From Paraspadella gotoi (lineage: Eukaryota > Chaetognatha), in NCBI GenBank assembly GCA_051294375.1, contig CM119267.1, positions 8,102,683 through 8,166,682 on the forward strand: DNA of 64,000 nucleotides. The letters are read 5' to 3'. Under the pieces are notes generated by a model. That model saw only the letters and a list, made by a program, of their open reading frames with translations. It searched no databases and was not told the origin of the DNA. The position numbers were made by a program, and so were the translations under genes. Shown here piece after piece: positions 46,340-59,001 of the stretch. The stretch's first letter is position 1, and each line of letters starts with the position of its first letter.

Positions 46340-47980
46340 CCCCTCACCAATTGCTCCCAACCGCCCATCTCCCTCCGCCAACCACCGCCTCCAACGCGCA
46401 CCGCCTTCATCCCTCGGCCGATGCCTCCTTCTCGCGCTTCGCACTCCGACTTCAGAGAGAGCGCCAGACGCCCCGAGCACCCACCCGAGACAGCCCACGA
46501 GAGCCGAGGAGCACGCCAGCAGCAGAGACGACGCACGCACGAGAAGACGACGCCGCCCTACCCGCACCCACTCGACGCCCAAACATACAGCCGAATCCGT
46601 CACGCCCCAACGCCAATACACCCCGCTACCTCGCCCATCCTCACTCCCCTCTCCTCCTCTCTCTCCCCTATCCTCTCCTTCCTCCCTCCTCTCTCCTCCC
46701 ACCCTCTCTCTCACCCCCTCTCCTCCCACTCACTCACTCACCCCTCCTCCCCCACACCTCACTCCTCCCTCCTCCTACTCCTCCTCACCTCCGCCACGCG
46801 GGAACGGCCCTGGTGTCTTACTCGCAGCACCCCGCAAACCCCGGAGGCGCCGCCCTAATTCTTCTCATCTCCAGCCCGCTCCTGGTCGGCACTCTTTTTT
46901 CTTTCTCTTCTGCCCCCTTCTTCCCGCTCTTTGCGCCCCCCCGAAAACCAGATGGCGATGGGCGGCGCCGCCGCGAGCGCAAACAACCATCGCGGGCGCG
47001 CTAAAATAAACACAGCCACCCCACAGAACAACCGAAGCGCGCTGCGCCTACCCCGCGCGCAGACTACCCCCCAGCGCGTTCGCCCCGTCGAGCTGATTTA
47101 GTGTCCGGTCTCGGCCGAAACTCTGCACGCGGACAAACCGAAAAACAAGATCACCGTCCGCATTGCGTTTCTCCTTCTACTTATCCCTTCTTCTCTCTTT
47201 TACTTAATGCTGACACTACACAGCGACGTCTTAGAGCAGAAGGAATTATCAACACCCGAGACACACGGCTCGGCCTGCCATCCGCTTCGCCATCTCTAAC
47301 GTCAGCCGCAATCCGTGCGCAGACTTACACTGTCTGAAACCCCCTCTCCTACCACAAGTGCACACTGATCCCTACTACTTTCGCCCTCCCTGCCTCGCGC
47401 TCTCTCTGTCCTTCTCGTGAGGTTCACCATGCCAACACTCGCCACTGGTCTAACACCTGTACTCCACACATCACCATCCTCCACCCCACTGGCGGTTTCA
47501 TATACTGCTCCATCTCTGCTCATTACACCACATTCCACGCCTCCATACTTTCACTCAACTACACACATCTCTACACCTACCTCACACCGAGCACAACATA
47601 CAAATTACACCCACTCCTCGACACCCACCATTTTAATCTCTCTTCACAGAAGCCTTCTCCACTATACCTCCACCCCTCCACTCTCTTCTTCCACACCTCT
47701 CCTCCACCTCCTCGGTTTCATCACACCTTTTCTACAACACTTATGCTACCACTCTCACTCTCCTTTTCCTACAATCTTCCTAAACCTCAAAGCTCACCAC
47801 ACAACCTAGAAACCTTCTCGCGCGACCTCTACTTCCTCTCTCACAGACTCCGGCACTCTACACTCCACACTCGTCTCCTGGCCCGCAACAAATCATCCAG
47901 ACTCGAACCCCAGCAACGCCCCCCCTCGCCTCACTCCTGCACACGCGAAAAACCCGCCCTAAACTGCACGCCATCTCTGT
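46340..47980. repeat. C-saturated segment within copy 2
   Basis: Aligned by order with about 35750-37260. The AT-rich original near 36740-37060 has become a C-rich text (CCACACATCACCATCC style) while landmarks at both ends still match. G does not rise in the same way. Long frames here (up to 234 codons, Pro/Ser/Thr/His-rich) are therefore not trusted as genes. Confidence 0.7.
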
Positions 47981-49996
47981 AAAGATTAGAATAAGTACAC
48001 ACGATGTTAAATTTCATCACCATCCTTTATCGCCCTTTCCTTCCAATCTGAGCTTCTTGGCCGATTTTACTCTGAGGCCGGGCTTTGTTTTAACAGAGCG
48101 ACATATTGAATAATAAAAAAATAAGTTCATCACGCCCGAGTTGGCGAGACAGTCACATCGAAAACAGCATAGAAAAAAATAAAGTGATCAAGTAATATAA
48201 CACCCGGTTAAATCTTCTAACAATTCTTCGCGTCATCCCGATACTCTCGTTCTAGCAGTGATTTCTATACGGGTATTTTCAGACAATGAATCTGAAACTC
48301 CATCATGAACATTATTTTAATTTATCCCCACTGATTAATATAACACACGCTTCTATCCTTTAAAACGCGTTGGCTATAGTTATCTTCTTTCCTCCTTATA
48401 ACATAGAACTCACTGCGGAGATACTTCTATGCTTTCAAAATAAGGTAAGCACATAATTTCTTTTACGGTAATCATTCTATTTATGGTATCTGCCCTTATT
48501 AAGATGAAACTAAAACGATTTTTCATGGTAAGGCAACTTTTAAAGATTGAATTGCTCGTTCCAGATCTATCGCTGTTTTTTAGATATTAGGCAAAAAACC
48601 AAACTCGGCACACTATAATGTATTGGCGTTCGCGGTGGCCAACCGCGGGCGTCGCCGTAGGGGAAACGGCTCGACCCCGACGACGGCAGAGAATTACGAC
48701 ATCCGAGTCCCAAGTTTCCCGATTCGCGACCAAGAGTCGCGACGACGAAGACGAAGAAGAAAGGGCAATATCTGGCTTATTTTAATGTTGAAACTTAGCT
48801 AAAGTCAGAGGCAGTTGCCTCGTTACAGCTGAAACAATCATCTATCAATTTTTTTCCATTTTTTCCACTATCTTTGTTTTCTCTCTTCTAAACTTCTCTC
48901 TTGTCTCTTCTTTTCCTCCCTCTTCCTCCGACTTTTCTGTCCTCATTATTTCTCTGTGTCATCCCTTTTTTCTTCCTTTACTTATTTTTCCTTCCTCTCA
49001 TCTCTGCTCTCTCTCCTCTCTGTTCTTTTTCTTCCTCCTTTCTTATCTTTCTTTCTCTTAATGCTCCGTTCCTCCCCTTTCTCCCCATGTATCAATTTTT
49101 CTTTCACTATTTCTCCTCTCTCCGTGAAGCTTTTTTTTCAACCCATGCCTCTCTCTTCTCTATCTTTTTCTCATTCTCACTCATTTTTGCTTTATATCAT
49201 ACGAGATGTAAAAATCTTTAAAATGTATTGTAATAAAAAAAATATTGGGTAGCGTATTGATTCTAATTCAAAGTTTGGTTGCCTAGCAGATTTAAAAAAT
49301 CGACAGATTTTGCGGAAATTTTTCCGCAAAAACCTGTCGATTGAGAGAAATTAATTTACTGCCGCTTCCCCTTTCATTAAAAGAAAGCGGTTTTTTTAAT
49401 TTTTCAACTTTAGTATGTTTCTCTCATTATTAAAACTATAAAATAAGTCAAAAAAATCGAGCTTTAGTTCAAATAAACGCTCCTCACAAATCCTCACAAA
49501 TTAAAAGTAGGCTTAAAGAATTATTTGTGCAAGCAAAAGTATTAAATTTTTGACCTAATTTTTTAGGTACCAGAAGCACCGTTGATCAGGGCATATTGAT
49601 TAAGAATTGTGGACCATTTTGAAGTATTTTTCGTTTAACAAATTGTAATAAAATATAAAATGTAAGTTTTTCACTAGTCATTTTAAAATTAATTATAAAA
49701 CAAACAATAGATGATCAATGTAAATGAAACAAATCAGAGTAAAGAAGATAAGAAGGACCCAATCCGGAGTAAAAAATTTTTCCTTAACTACTTGACGTTC
49801 AAATGTCAACCAAAAGTCAAAAATGGACAAAAATGGACATAATTTTTTTTATTAAAAGTAGCAAAAATGGTATTTATTCTTGATTAGAAAATGCAGCAGA
49901 TGACTTGAATAATTCGTAGTCCAGCCCTCTTGTCCTTAGGATTCAAATTTAATCAATATTTGTTGGTAATACTTCTAGCATATGCAAAAATGTTTC

Positions 49997-50021
49997 NNNN
50001 NNNNNNNNNNNNNNNNNNNNN
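49997..50021. other. 25-N scaffold gap
   Basis: Exactly 25 Ns inside copy 2. The matching bases in copy 1 (about 39420-39435) are short, so little sequence is actually missing. Confidence 0.9.
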
Positions 50022-50580
50022 GGTTTTTTTGCTGAATTCCTCGATAGAAATCACTGCCTCTAAGGTTTTAGGTTTTAGTGCGCAGATTCTCGATTCCCTT
50101 ACATGGCGAAGTGAAGTCGTGGCAAAATGATTTTCGAGTTTCATCTGGAACCAATGGAATTTTTTGTCTTAAATCGAAGTGGACGTCAGCTCTGTCCGCT
50201 TCATACCAACACTTCAACATCAACTCCATCGCGGGAAAAAAAATTTCAATTTAAATCATTGAGGACGAGGAATCGAATAAAAGAGCATCGACGGTGATGG
50301 ATCACGCCGGGCGACGGAAGGCGGTGGCGTTAAGGGCGACAACGGGCGAGTCTGTTGCCGACGCTTTCGAGGCGCGAGAAGAAAAGAGCGCGCAATTAAA
50401 AACGAGGCATTAATCAATCCCCGGGCGAACGGAGAGGGAAACCCCCCCGCTTCCCCCTCCTATTCCGATCAGTCGCCTCCTCCTCCTCCTCCTCCTTCTC
50501 CTTTGCCCTCATCTAATATTCATTTAATTGATCTAAATTCCCCCTGCCGCTGAAGCCCGGAGGAGTGGGTGCGACGAGGT

Positions 50581-50582
<2 letters not shown>

Positions 50583-50632
<50 letters not shown>

Positions 50633-50641
50633 AAGAGAGAG
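50583..50641. repeat. (GA)n microsatellite
   Basis: About 28 GA units ending the duplicated block. Sequence to the right is single-copy in this window. Confidence 0.95.
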
Positions 50642-51115
50642 AGTCAACAATTCGCAGCCACATTTTTCTTTTTTTATCCCTCGTGCCATTTTACATTCGA
50701 CTGCTCTCTTCCACTGAATTGGCAATGAGTGGTCGTAGAAAAAGATTTTTCTGTTTCAGAGCGAGGATATCATTAAGCACGAAATGTCACCGGAAACCAT
50801 TTTTTTTTATCGAATCAGACAATTTTCAACGAACTCAACAATATTTTGCGACAAGTCCGTATTATTTCTATTGCCCATCTATTTAATCTCAGTAAATGAT
50901 TAAAATGATAGTATTTAAAAAATATTGTTTTTAATAAAGCTAAGAACATGCCTATATACTACGCATAAAACAAGATATATTCTAAAAATAGAATAAAGAA
51001 ACCGAACACCCGCGTGGCCATCAATAAAACATAAATAGAAAAAATAGATAGTGGTAGGCAAGAATATGGTAATAAAGTAAACTAAATGTATCTATTAACA
51101 GAATTTAAGTAAAGT
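50642..51115. other. Region downstream of DAGLB
   Basis: AT-rich DNA next to the DAGLB stop codon. It probably includes the 3' untranslated region of DAGLB on the minus strand. I could not see a clear minus-strand AATAAA signal. Confidence 0.5.
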
Positions 51116-52064
51116 CTAAACATCTACGACAATGTCTTTCCCAACATCCACGTCGGGCCTTTCGGCTGCCCCTTGATTAAGGACGGCTTCAGAAGCTTTG
51201 TGCAAGAGACTGGAGTCCCTGAGGATGCTGCGTTGAGTGTGGTCTTTGATCATCGCCGGACACACGATGATCTCTTGAAGGCTGGAAGGTCCCGTCCACT
51301 TGGCTTCTATGCCTTCGCCGATCTCGGCCAACAATAGGATGTGACCTGTGGTAAACAAGAACGAGTCTTTAGAGGGAGATGCTTTTCTTTTCGTGCAAAG
51401 TGAGTTAAAGACCAATACCGGGTTGGTACAGTTTCGGTTCCTCCTTCAGCGAGATTCTCACGTTGGCTTGATGATTTGGATCGTTGAGCAAAATTGACGT
51501 AAGTTCGCCTATAAACATTGGATTTATTAGATTCCATCATGTTGCAACATGAAAAAACCAAGCCAAAAAAAAAAATTAAGAAAACCAACTCTCACTATCT
51601 TGAGGGAGTTCCAACGCGTCGTCGCCGATTCCTGCCAATTTAGTCGTCAACGTTTCTTGCAATCCTTTCTGCGAGTCCATTTGTAACGCCTCCGTTGCCG
51701 AAGGCATCTGCCGATCGAGCATCTTTTCTCGCTCCTCCTCAATACTTTCCTTCCGTTCCTCTTTCACTTCCTCTCCCTCCCTCGATTCTTCCTCTCCTTT
51801 CTCCTCGACCACCCCGGCCTCTTCCTCCTCGTCGTCCCTCGGTTCCACAGTGACGAGGCTGTGCCCACCGCGGCAGCAGAGATCCCGCAAGGCGGCGCAG
51901 AGGCCCCGGGAAATAATGCGATACTTTGGTTCTTTGGAGGTGCGAATTTCTTGGACGATTTCAGACTTGAGTTGGACAAAGGATTGATAACTGAGGCGGG
52001 TGATGATATCGTTTGCCGACGACTGAATAAGAAGAGAGAGAGGAGAGAAGAGAGAAGAGAGAGA

Positions 52065-52099
<35 letters not shown>

Positions 52100-54453
52100 G
52101 AAGAAAAGAGAGAGCAAAGACTTTTCAGTTACAAAGAGCATCTCACCCATCCGTAATTTTCGCTTCGTCTCACTCTCAACCAACCCTTCTTGCCTTTGGT
52201 CAAGCATACAAATTACACAATACTCATGGCATTGTGTCCGTTTGTACATATATCATTTTGTGCCGTTGTTTTTTTTTACCAAAAGTTCAGGATCAACGAT
52301 ATCGCGAGAGACATATGGCATGTAGAACATGCGTCAACTCACTTATGCTAAGAACGCATTCCTTTGACAGCTGAACGGCTTTTTCGCTCATCAAACCCCC
52401 TGGCGGAGAAAAGGCGAAGCAGCGAATCTCCGGCGCCGTCGCCCGTCGCTCCGGCGCCTCGTAAAATCTCTTGAGCTTCATGGCAAGAATTGGGGCGACG
52501 CCGCCGCCCAGCGAATGCCCCGTCAGCGTCACGGCGTAGTCCTTTCGATCGCCCGATCGCAGCCTCTCGAGGACGCGATGGCCGACGAGCAACTGGAAGA
52601 TCCTGGCGGCGTTGGTAGCGATGCCGGTGTGGCCCACCAGATCTTCGTCCACGTCGACCTCGTCGGGAAACAACGGGGTCGTCGTCATGACAACGTCGCA
52701 GAGGGCGTCGGCGAAGGAGAGACTCCCACGGACGGCGACGACGATGGACCGAGCGTCGTCGTCGACGGCGACGATGAAAGGCGCCATGTAGATGTCGTTC
52801 GGGAAATGACAGAGAGCGAGACGAACGCCGGGTAGTTCGATCATGGCGCGGAGTCCTGCCACGTCGCAGCTGCAACAGTCCGCGTCGACGACCACTGGCA
52901 AAGAGAGGTCGGTAAAATCCGCCTCCTCCAACGTGGAGCGGCGTTGACCGGCGCAGCAGCAGCCCCGTCGCAGAAGCCTGCAGCCGCCGCAGCAGGGATC
53001 CAGCGCCGTCAATAGAACCGGCCAGTTGTAGCTGGCGATGGCGTATTTAGAGAATCTGGCCACGTTGGCCGGGGTCATCCAAGGGAGAGGAAGGGGGCGG
53101 GTTGTGGATTCTCTCGGAAGGGAGGGTCGTTTCTCTTGCAGATGGTCGAGTTGGCGGCGTCTTTGTTTACTTGCGACGAGGATGAGACCCGCGGCGACGT
53201 CGCTGAAGATGATGTCGTCCTCCACGTCGAACATCTCCGTCATCATGGCGGCGACGTCTCGAAGAGTGCGATCGCTCTCGGCGGAGAAGTCGAGGAAGGA
53301 GCAGCAGACGAGTTGGAGACAAGTCCAGTAGGATTTCGTCCGGTCAATTTCCAACATTATTTCCTGGAAAGTTGAGGAACAAGATGATTCACGATTGATG
53401 AGATTTCTCCTGGGTTTTCTAAATTTTTCTTTAAATAATTCCTTGGAGTTACAATACCTCTTTAGATTTTTCTTTCAAAGCATCTTTTTTGTCATTTTAT
53501 CAATATGTAAATACTATATTCTCAATAACTTTTCCGACTTTTTTTTTAGATCGAGAATCAGGCGCCGTTTCCTGGTGTCTTTTTTCTACGTTCCCAAATT
53601 TTGATATTTTGAGAATTTTGGCATGCAGAGCTCGCCAATTATTGGGTCATGCTATGCGTGTATCTGCATTGTGAAATTGATTGTATTAGATTGATAATGT
53701 GATATTGAGAGAGATTGATTGAATAAACTCGGTTTATTTTTTTGGTTAATTCGTTATATGTTGTTGTTGTAGATGTTGTTATCTTACCTTCCCTCTCTCT
53801 CCTCCTTCCCATCATGCTCTCTTCAGCCTCTTCGTCTTCCTCCCTCTCCTCCTCTTCCCCAACGGATCGTAGATACAAGCAACACCACCGGCGTCTGCAT
53901 CGTCAACAGAAAACCAAAGACGACCCGGCTACGCAGACACGCCCACGATTCCCGGACACGCAGATCCCGGCGCTGCGACTCCGGAAACGCCGACGGCTAC
54001 GGCGCCGAAAATGGCGAGGAACAACTCGACGATCACCAGCGCCGCCCGCGTCGCCACGAAGGGGGAGATGCGACGCCGCGCGCCGGGTGCCGTCATGGTT
54101 CCACGCGAGGAAAGGACGGCGATGATGACGGAGTCGATAAGGACGAGCGAATGCAGCGCCACTGACGCCAGGAGAAAGGCGTCGACGAGGCGGTAGGAGG
54201 TGCCGCAGACAAAAGGGGAGGATAAAGACGCAGCGGAGGCGACGGACGTGACGTTGGACGCGTCATTGGAGGAGGAGGTCGAGTCGGTGACGTTGGGCGA
54301 AGGGCGGGAGGCGGAAGCGGAAACGACGGCGGCGTAGGCGGCGGAGACGCCGGCCAACCAGAGAGCGCGAAGGACGATTTCGCAGATGGCGGGAAAAATG
54401 AGGATGTCGGTGGCCAGGCGCCAACGCCGACCGAACAGGCGCGTGCTCGGCAT
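51116..54453 (-). CDS. DAGLB: sn1-specific diacylglycerol lipase beta
   Basis: This enzyme hydrolyses diacylglycerol at the sn-1 position to give 2-acylglycerols such as 2-arachidonoylglycerol, and is an integral membrane serine lipase. Proposed exons, all minus strand: 53788-54453, 52343-53363, 51596-52022, 51419-51508 and 51116-51345, about 810 codons. The N-terminus MPSTRLFGRRW matches the DAGLB family start. Membrane segments lie at about residues 17-44, 88-115 and 136-158, with a fourth in the damaged part of exon 1. NVT sequons at 54 and 67 sit in the first loop. Exon 2 carries a Cys-rich stretch and the nucleophile motif GHSLGGG (Ser ~506). Exon 3 opens with the Asp motif ANDIITRLS (Asp ~567), followed by an acidic Glu-rich linker. 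Exons 4-5 give LYQPG-HILLL; the usual His of GRIIH is Leu here. Problems: exon 1 frame breaks with stops at 53929-53931 and 53812-53814, and one surplus base at the exon 2 donor. Both look like sequence errors. Confidence 0.9.
52028..52115. repeat. (GA)n microsatellite in DAGLB intron 2
   Basis: An interrupted GA array on the + strand, CT on the gene strand. It begins only a few bases upstream of the exon 3 acceptor and so forms a polypyrimidine tract for that splice site. Confidence 0.9.
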
Positions 54454-54608
54454 TGGTTAGACGTTGTGCAACTGCCGAATATATTAACATTATTTGAGGC
54501 ATTTTGTCCTTAACTCCTTTCAAATATAATTATTGAAAATATTTTTTTAAGAATGGATTATAATTATTATCCTTGACATAAAGAGTGTTTTCCGTAAACT
54601 AACATTTT

Positions 54609-54633
54609 NNNNNNNNNNNNNNNNNNNNNNNNN
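54609..54633. other. 25-N scaffold gap at the centre of the DAGLB inverted repeat
   Basis: Exactly 25 Ns between DAGLB exon 1 with its upstream flank and the inverted copy of the same DNA. Confidence 0.9.
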
Positions 54634-54686
54634 TATTATATTTAAAAAGTTACGAAATGTTTAGTTTACGGAAAACACTCTTTATG

Positions 54687-54949
54687 CCAGGATTCTGGTG
54701 GTCTATCACCACAGATGGATTTAAGCTGTTCTTTCACAGCGCGTCAGTGGCTCAGTGGACTAATGCACATCCCATGTGGTTCCCTGTCACCCTGAGGTTG
54801 TCAGTAGAAAGTGGGATGGACCGGCGTAACCCGCCTGTAGGCATGGGCCTACTGCCAGATCCAAAAGCTCTGACTTACAGAACATGCCTGTCCTCGCTGT
54901 CGCCACGAGGTGACACGCTGCGGGTGTGGCCCTGTAAAACCAGCCTCTT
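54687..54949 (+). mobile_element. SINE-like insertion, ~256 bp, present in one copy only
   Basis: The right arm of the DAGLB inverted repeat has about 260 extra bases that the left arm (near 54575) lacks. The insert is flanked by CAGGAT at both ends, and the empty arm has AAGGAT there, which fits a 5-6 bp target duplication. TGGCTCAGTGG at 54748-54758 matches the polymerase III A-box consensus. A B box is weak (GGTTCCC near 54778 or GGTTG near 54796). The insert has no coding frame. A tRNA-derived SINE is the best guess; a small DNA transposon is the alternative. Confidence 0.5.
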
Positions 54950-55068
54950 CAGGATAATAATTATAATCCATTCTTAAAAAAATATTTTCAATAATTAATT
55001 TGAAAGAGTTTAAGCGACAAAATTGCTCAAATAATGTTAATATATTCGGCAGTTGCACAACGTCTAAC

Positions 55069-56256
55069 CATTTGCGAGCACGCGCCTGCTTCGGTCTGGC
55101 GTTGGCGCCTGGCCACCGACATTCCTCATTTTTCCCGCCATCTGCGAAATCGTCCTTCGGCTCTCTGGTTGAGCCGGCGCTCTCCGCCGCCTTACGGAAC
55201 CGCCGTCGTTTCCGCTTCCGCCTCCCGCCCTTCGCCCAACGTCACCGACTCGGACCTCCTCCTCCAATGACGGTCCAACGTCACGTCCGGTTCGCCTCCG
55301 CTGCTCTTTATCCTCCCCTTTTGTCTGCGGCAACCTCCTACCGCCTCGTCGACGCCTTTCTCCTGGCGTCAGTGGCCTGCATTCGCTCGTCCGTTATCGA
55401 CTCGTCATCATCCGCCGTCCGTTCCTCGCGGTGGAACCATGAGGCAACCGCGGCGCCGGGTCGCTCTTCCCCCCTTTCGTGGCGGACGCGGGCGCGCTGG
55501 TGATCTCGAGTTGTTCCCGCCATTCGGCGCCAGTGCCGGTCCGCGTTTCCGGAATCGCAGCGCCGGGTCTGCGTGTTCGGGAATCGTGGGGTGTCTGCGT
55601 TAGCCCCGGGTCGTCTTTGGTTTTCTGTGACGATGCAGACGCCGGTTGGTGTTGCTTGTATGCTACGATTCCGTTGGCGGAAGAGGAAGATGAGGAGGAA
55701 GACGAAGAGGCTGAAGGAGAGCATGATGGGAAGGAGGAGGAGGAGGGAGGTAAGATAACAACATCTACACAACAACAAATAACGAATTAACCAAAAAAAT
55801 AAACCGAGTTATTCAATCAAATCTCTTCACATATCACATTATCAATCTAATACAATCAATTTCACAATCAGATACACGCATTAGGCATTGGACCCAATAA
55901 TTGGCAAGCTGCTCTGCATGCCAAAATTCTCCATATCAAATTTGGGCAAACGTAGAAAAAAGACACAGGGAAACGGCGGCCTGATTCTCGATTCTAAAAA
56001 AAAAGTGCGGAAAAGTTATTGAGAATATAGTATTTAATATGTAAAAATGACAAAAAAGATCTTTTTGAAAAAAAAATCTAAAGAGGTATTGTAACTCCAA
56101 GGAATTATTTAAAAAAATTTAGAAAACCCAGGAGAAATCTCAAATAATCGTGATCATCTTGTTCTCAACTTTCAGGAAATAATGTTGGAAATTGACCTGA
56201 CGAAATCCTTACTGGACTTGTCTCCAACTCGTCTGCTGCCTCTTCCTCGACTTCTC
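55069..56256 (+). pseudogene. Truncated inverted copy of DAGLB exon 1 to start of exon 2
   Basis: This is a head-to-head copy of 53283-54453. It covers exon 1 (about 55069-55749), intron 1 (55750-56175, with GT and AG ends kept) and the first ~80 bases of exon 2 (56176-56256), where homology stops and unrelated DNA begins. The start codon is lost (ACCAATGCCG became ACCATTTGCG). Many single-base insertions and deletions break the frame, although stretches such as SYRLVDAFLLASVA still read through. Frequent indels with few substitutions suggest an uncorrected read or contig end rather than old pseudogene decay, but a true partial duplication cannot be excluded. It carries the base missing from exon 1 near 53872. 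Confidence 0.75.
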
Positions 56257-57423
56257 TTTTCATATGATGAAGTAATAGCAAACGAAACTGACAGCTTAAA
56301 AAATTATTTTTGAAACCACTCTGGTCTATCATGCAGGTTCCGAAGAACCAGCACAAATTGAACAAATAAACGAAAGATCTTCACAACAAAATAGCATCGA
56401 AAATTTTGAGAATAATTCCTTTTTTTGTTTATTCAATTATATTGTATTATGGTAAATATTTTTAAAATAGACGAGTTCTAAAGAAAATTTTTTAATAAAC
56501 AACTTGTTCGAGATCGAGCGCAGCTTTTTTTTTATCTCCTTCACGAACCTCACTCTCTCATTGGTCGAATTCTTCGGTCGAAGCAGAAATTGAATTAAGA
56601 AAAAAGAATTTGGGAAAGAAAAGCGAAACTATCAAAACATTCTCGAAAAGTAAAAAAAAAATTTTCTGCTTTTCGACTCTTTAACTTTCCTAATGAGAAT
56701 TAAGCGATAAATATCTGGTTTAGTGAACGGAATAATTCACGAATGTTGCGATTGAAGCATTGTGAGATTCTTTCTCACGCTAGCGATATCGAGTTCGAGT
56801 TTCGCCCGTTTTGGATGTTTTAACGTGAGATTTCCGACAAGTAAATAAAACGACAAGAAATGAGTTTTAATTATTTTTTCTTTATTATGTTGATACGGAA
56901 ACTCGTGAAAACAGAGTTTCCAAGCGGACGAATGAGTTACACGAATATTTTTATGGAACTAAAAAAGATTGGGAAATTTCTCTCGACTTTGAGAAGAAAC
57001 CATCTGAAAATTTAAGGTCAATTGGTCAAATATGAGGCAACATCTTTCACAAGCACGAAAGCATCGGGTAAACAAAAAAATTTTGAACGATCCATCTCTC
57101 TAAAATTATTCATTTAATTTTTTTTTATTACCAAATAGTAAAATATTAAAAAGATAAGACAGTTATTCATTTCATGAGCCCGACGTTTCATAGTCGTCAT
57201 CGGTTTTGTTTATCCGCTTAGTTGCAAATTTTATCTGAGAGGATGAAATTTGCAATTCCTCCCAGTTCATGGATTTGAAAACAAAATGATGTCCAGTGAA
57301 AATTATACGATCTAATTTGTCGATTAGTTTTTTTGTTTTTGTGAGATAACTGTTGTTATAAAAACGAAAACGACCGTCTTAAAAAGAAAATGAAGGGCGA
57401 GGGGAGAATGAGCTAGAGAGACG

Positions 57424-57444
57424 GAGAGAGAGAGAGAGAGAGAG

Positions 57445-57510
<66 letters not shown>
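57424..57510. repeat. (GA)n microsatellite, interrupted
   Basis: Three GA arrays separated by TAGAG or CAGAAG interruptions. Confidence 0.93.
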
Positions 57511-57515
<5 letters not shown>

Positions 57516-57849
57516 ATTTTTCAGAGGAAATTGAAGAAGAGCGGGAAAAATGCGTTTCCCTTCCCGCTGTTGACTTTTCGCTAAGTCCTCTCCTCTGTGA
57601 ATTAGCGGCTGTTCATTTGTTCTTCCAGCCAACGACCTCTGGGTTGAAGGGGAGACGATGGTTTGTAGTCGTGGGAAGAAACGAGGTTGACGAGACTTTG
57701 AAAGGATACTACGATAGGTCCATCGGAGGTAAAGCGATTTAATGGGCGAGAAAGGTTTTTTCTTAGAATTTGACAGATTGAAACTTGCGATTTGATTTGT
57801 GACATGATTTTTAATTTTTAACTTTATTTTCTGTCAGATTTTTTTCGAT

Positions 57850-58543
57850 AATTCAAATTCCGGCTTCGAAATGGAACGAGGAAAGAATTGACAAAACTTG
57901 TGAAACGAGGAAGAGGAGAGAAAAGTTTGTAGCGAAGGGAAGAGAGGGTGAAAAAAAAAGCTAATTGGGATAAGAGATGGTGAAAGGAAAAAAGGGATAT
58001 CTGATATGATAGAGAAATATAACCGGAGAGGGGGTTGGGGGAAAAAAAATCTAAACATAAGACAAGAGAAAGTTAATTAAAAAAAGAGGGAGAAAAGAAA
58101 GAGAGGAGGGGAAAAGGGGAAAGAAAATTTGAGAAGGAGAGAAGGAGAGAAAAAGAAGAAACATTTTTTTTAATTTTAAATAACGAGAGGGAGAGAGAGG
58201 GGGGGGAGAAGGCGAGAAGAAGAGGGGATTTATGAGAGAATAGATGATTTGGAGACAGAGGGCGGGGGGAGAGTCGAAGAAAGGGAAAGACGAGCTTCCA
58301 TCAATATTTGCATGAAGAGATGAAACAATCTATGTACGCGACGACGAGAGGCTGTGGAAAGAGGGCGTGTGTGGTTGAGGGGGAGGGGGGCGCGAAAGAG
58401 AAAACGCAACGAAACCAATTCCACTTTTTATGCGCGTATAAATCGCCTCAAATGAAGCGAGAGAGAAGAGGAAGAAAGGATGAAAAACGCCGGAGGGAGA
58501 TGGGGGGGAGGGAGGGAGGGAGGGAGGAGAGAGGAGAGAGAGA

Positions 58544-58611
<68 letters not shown>

Positions 58612-58640
58612 GAAGAGAGAGAGCGAACGCGAATGAGAGA
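57850..58640. repeat. ~800-bp purine-rich strand
   Basis: G and A make up almost all of the + strand, in mixed blocks such as GGGGAAAAGGGGAAAG, ending in a GA array at 58488-58622. The region is not a simple tandem repeat. Confidence 0.8.
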
Positions 58641-59001
58641 TTGAGTGTAAATTAGTTTTGCAGATTTTTTTTTCCTCCTTTTTTTTTTCCATTCCGCTCA
58701 TAATTTTTTTTTTTTCGAGTGAGTATTGATTATTTCCTTCCTTTTTATAAAAACTGCGCATAAGGTTTACAGTTCATCTCGTGGCGACGTGAGTTTAATA
58801 ACCAATGATTCGCGCCAATCTTACCAAACCTCGCGAAAAAGAAACGTCCTTCGCTTCGTTGGAAAAGAAAAAAAAATAATCGTCACATCGGGCTAAGAGT
58901 GGCGTAAGAAAAAAGAAAAAAAAGAAAAGAGTTAAGATTAAAATCGTTCTAATCGTACATTAATTCGAATGCAAAATATATTAATATATATAGATTATTG
59001 A

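Larger units (their letters stand above)
56257..59001. other. Region between the DAGLB copy and ACOT9, no gene recognised
   Basis: 56257-57400 is AT-rich. GA arrays lie at 57424-57510 and 58488-58622. From about 57850 to 58640 the + strand is overwhelmingly purine. Frames are low-complexity. The last bases before 59002 probably belong to the ACOT9 3' untranslated region, though no clear minus-strand polyadenylation hexamer is visible. Confidence 0.5.
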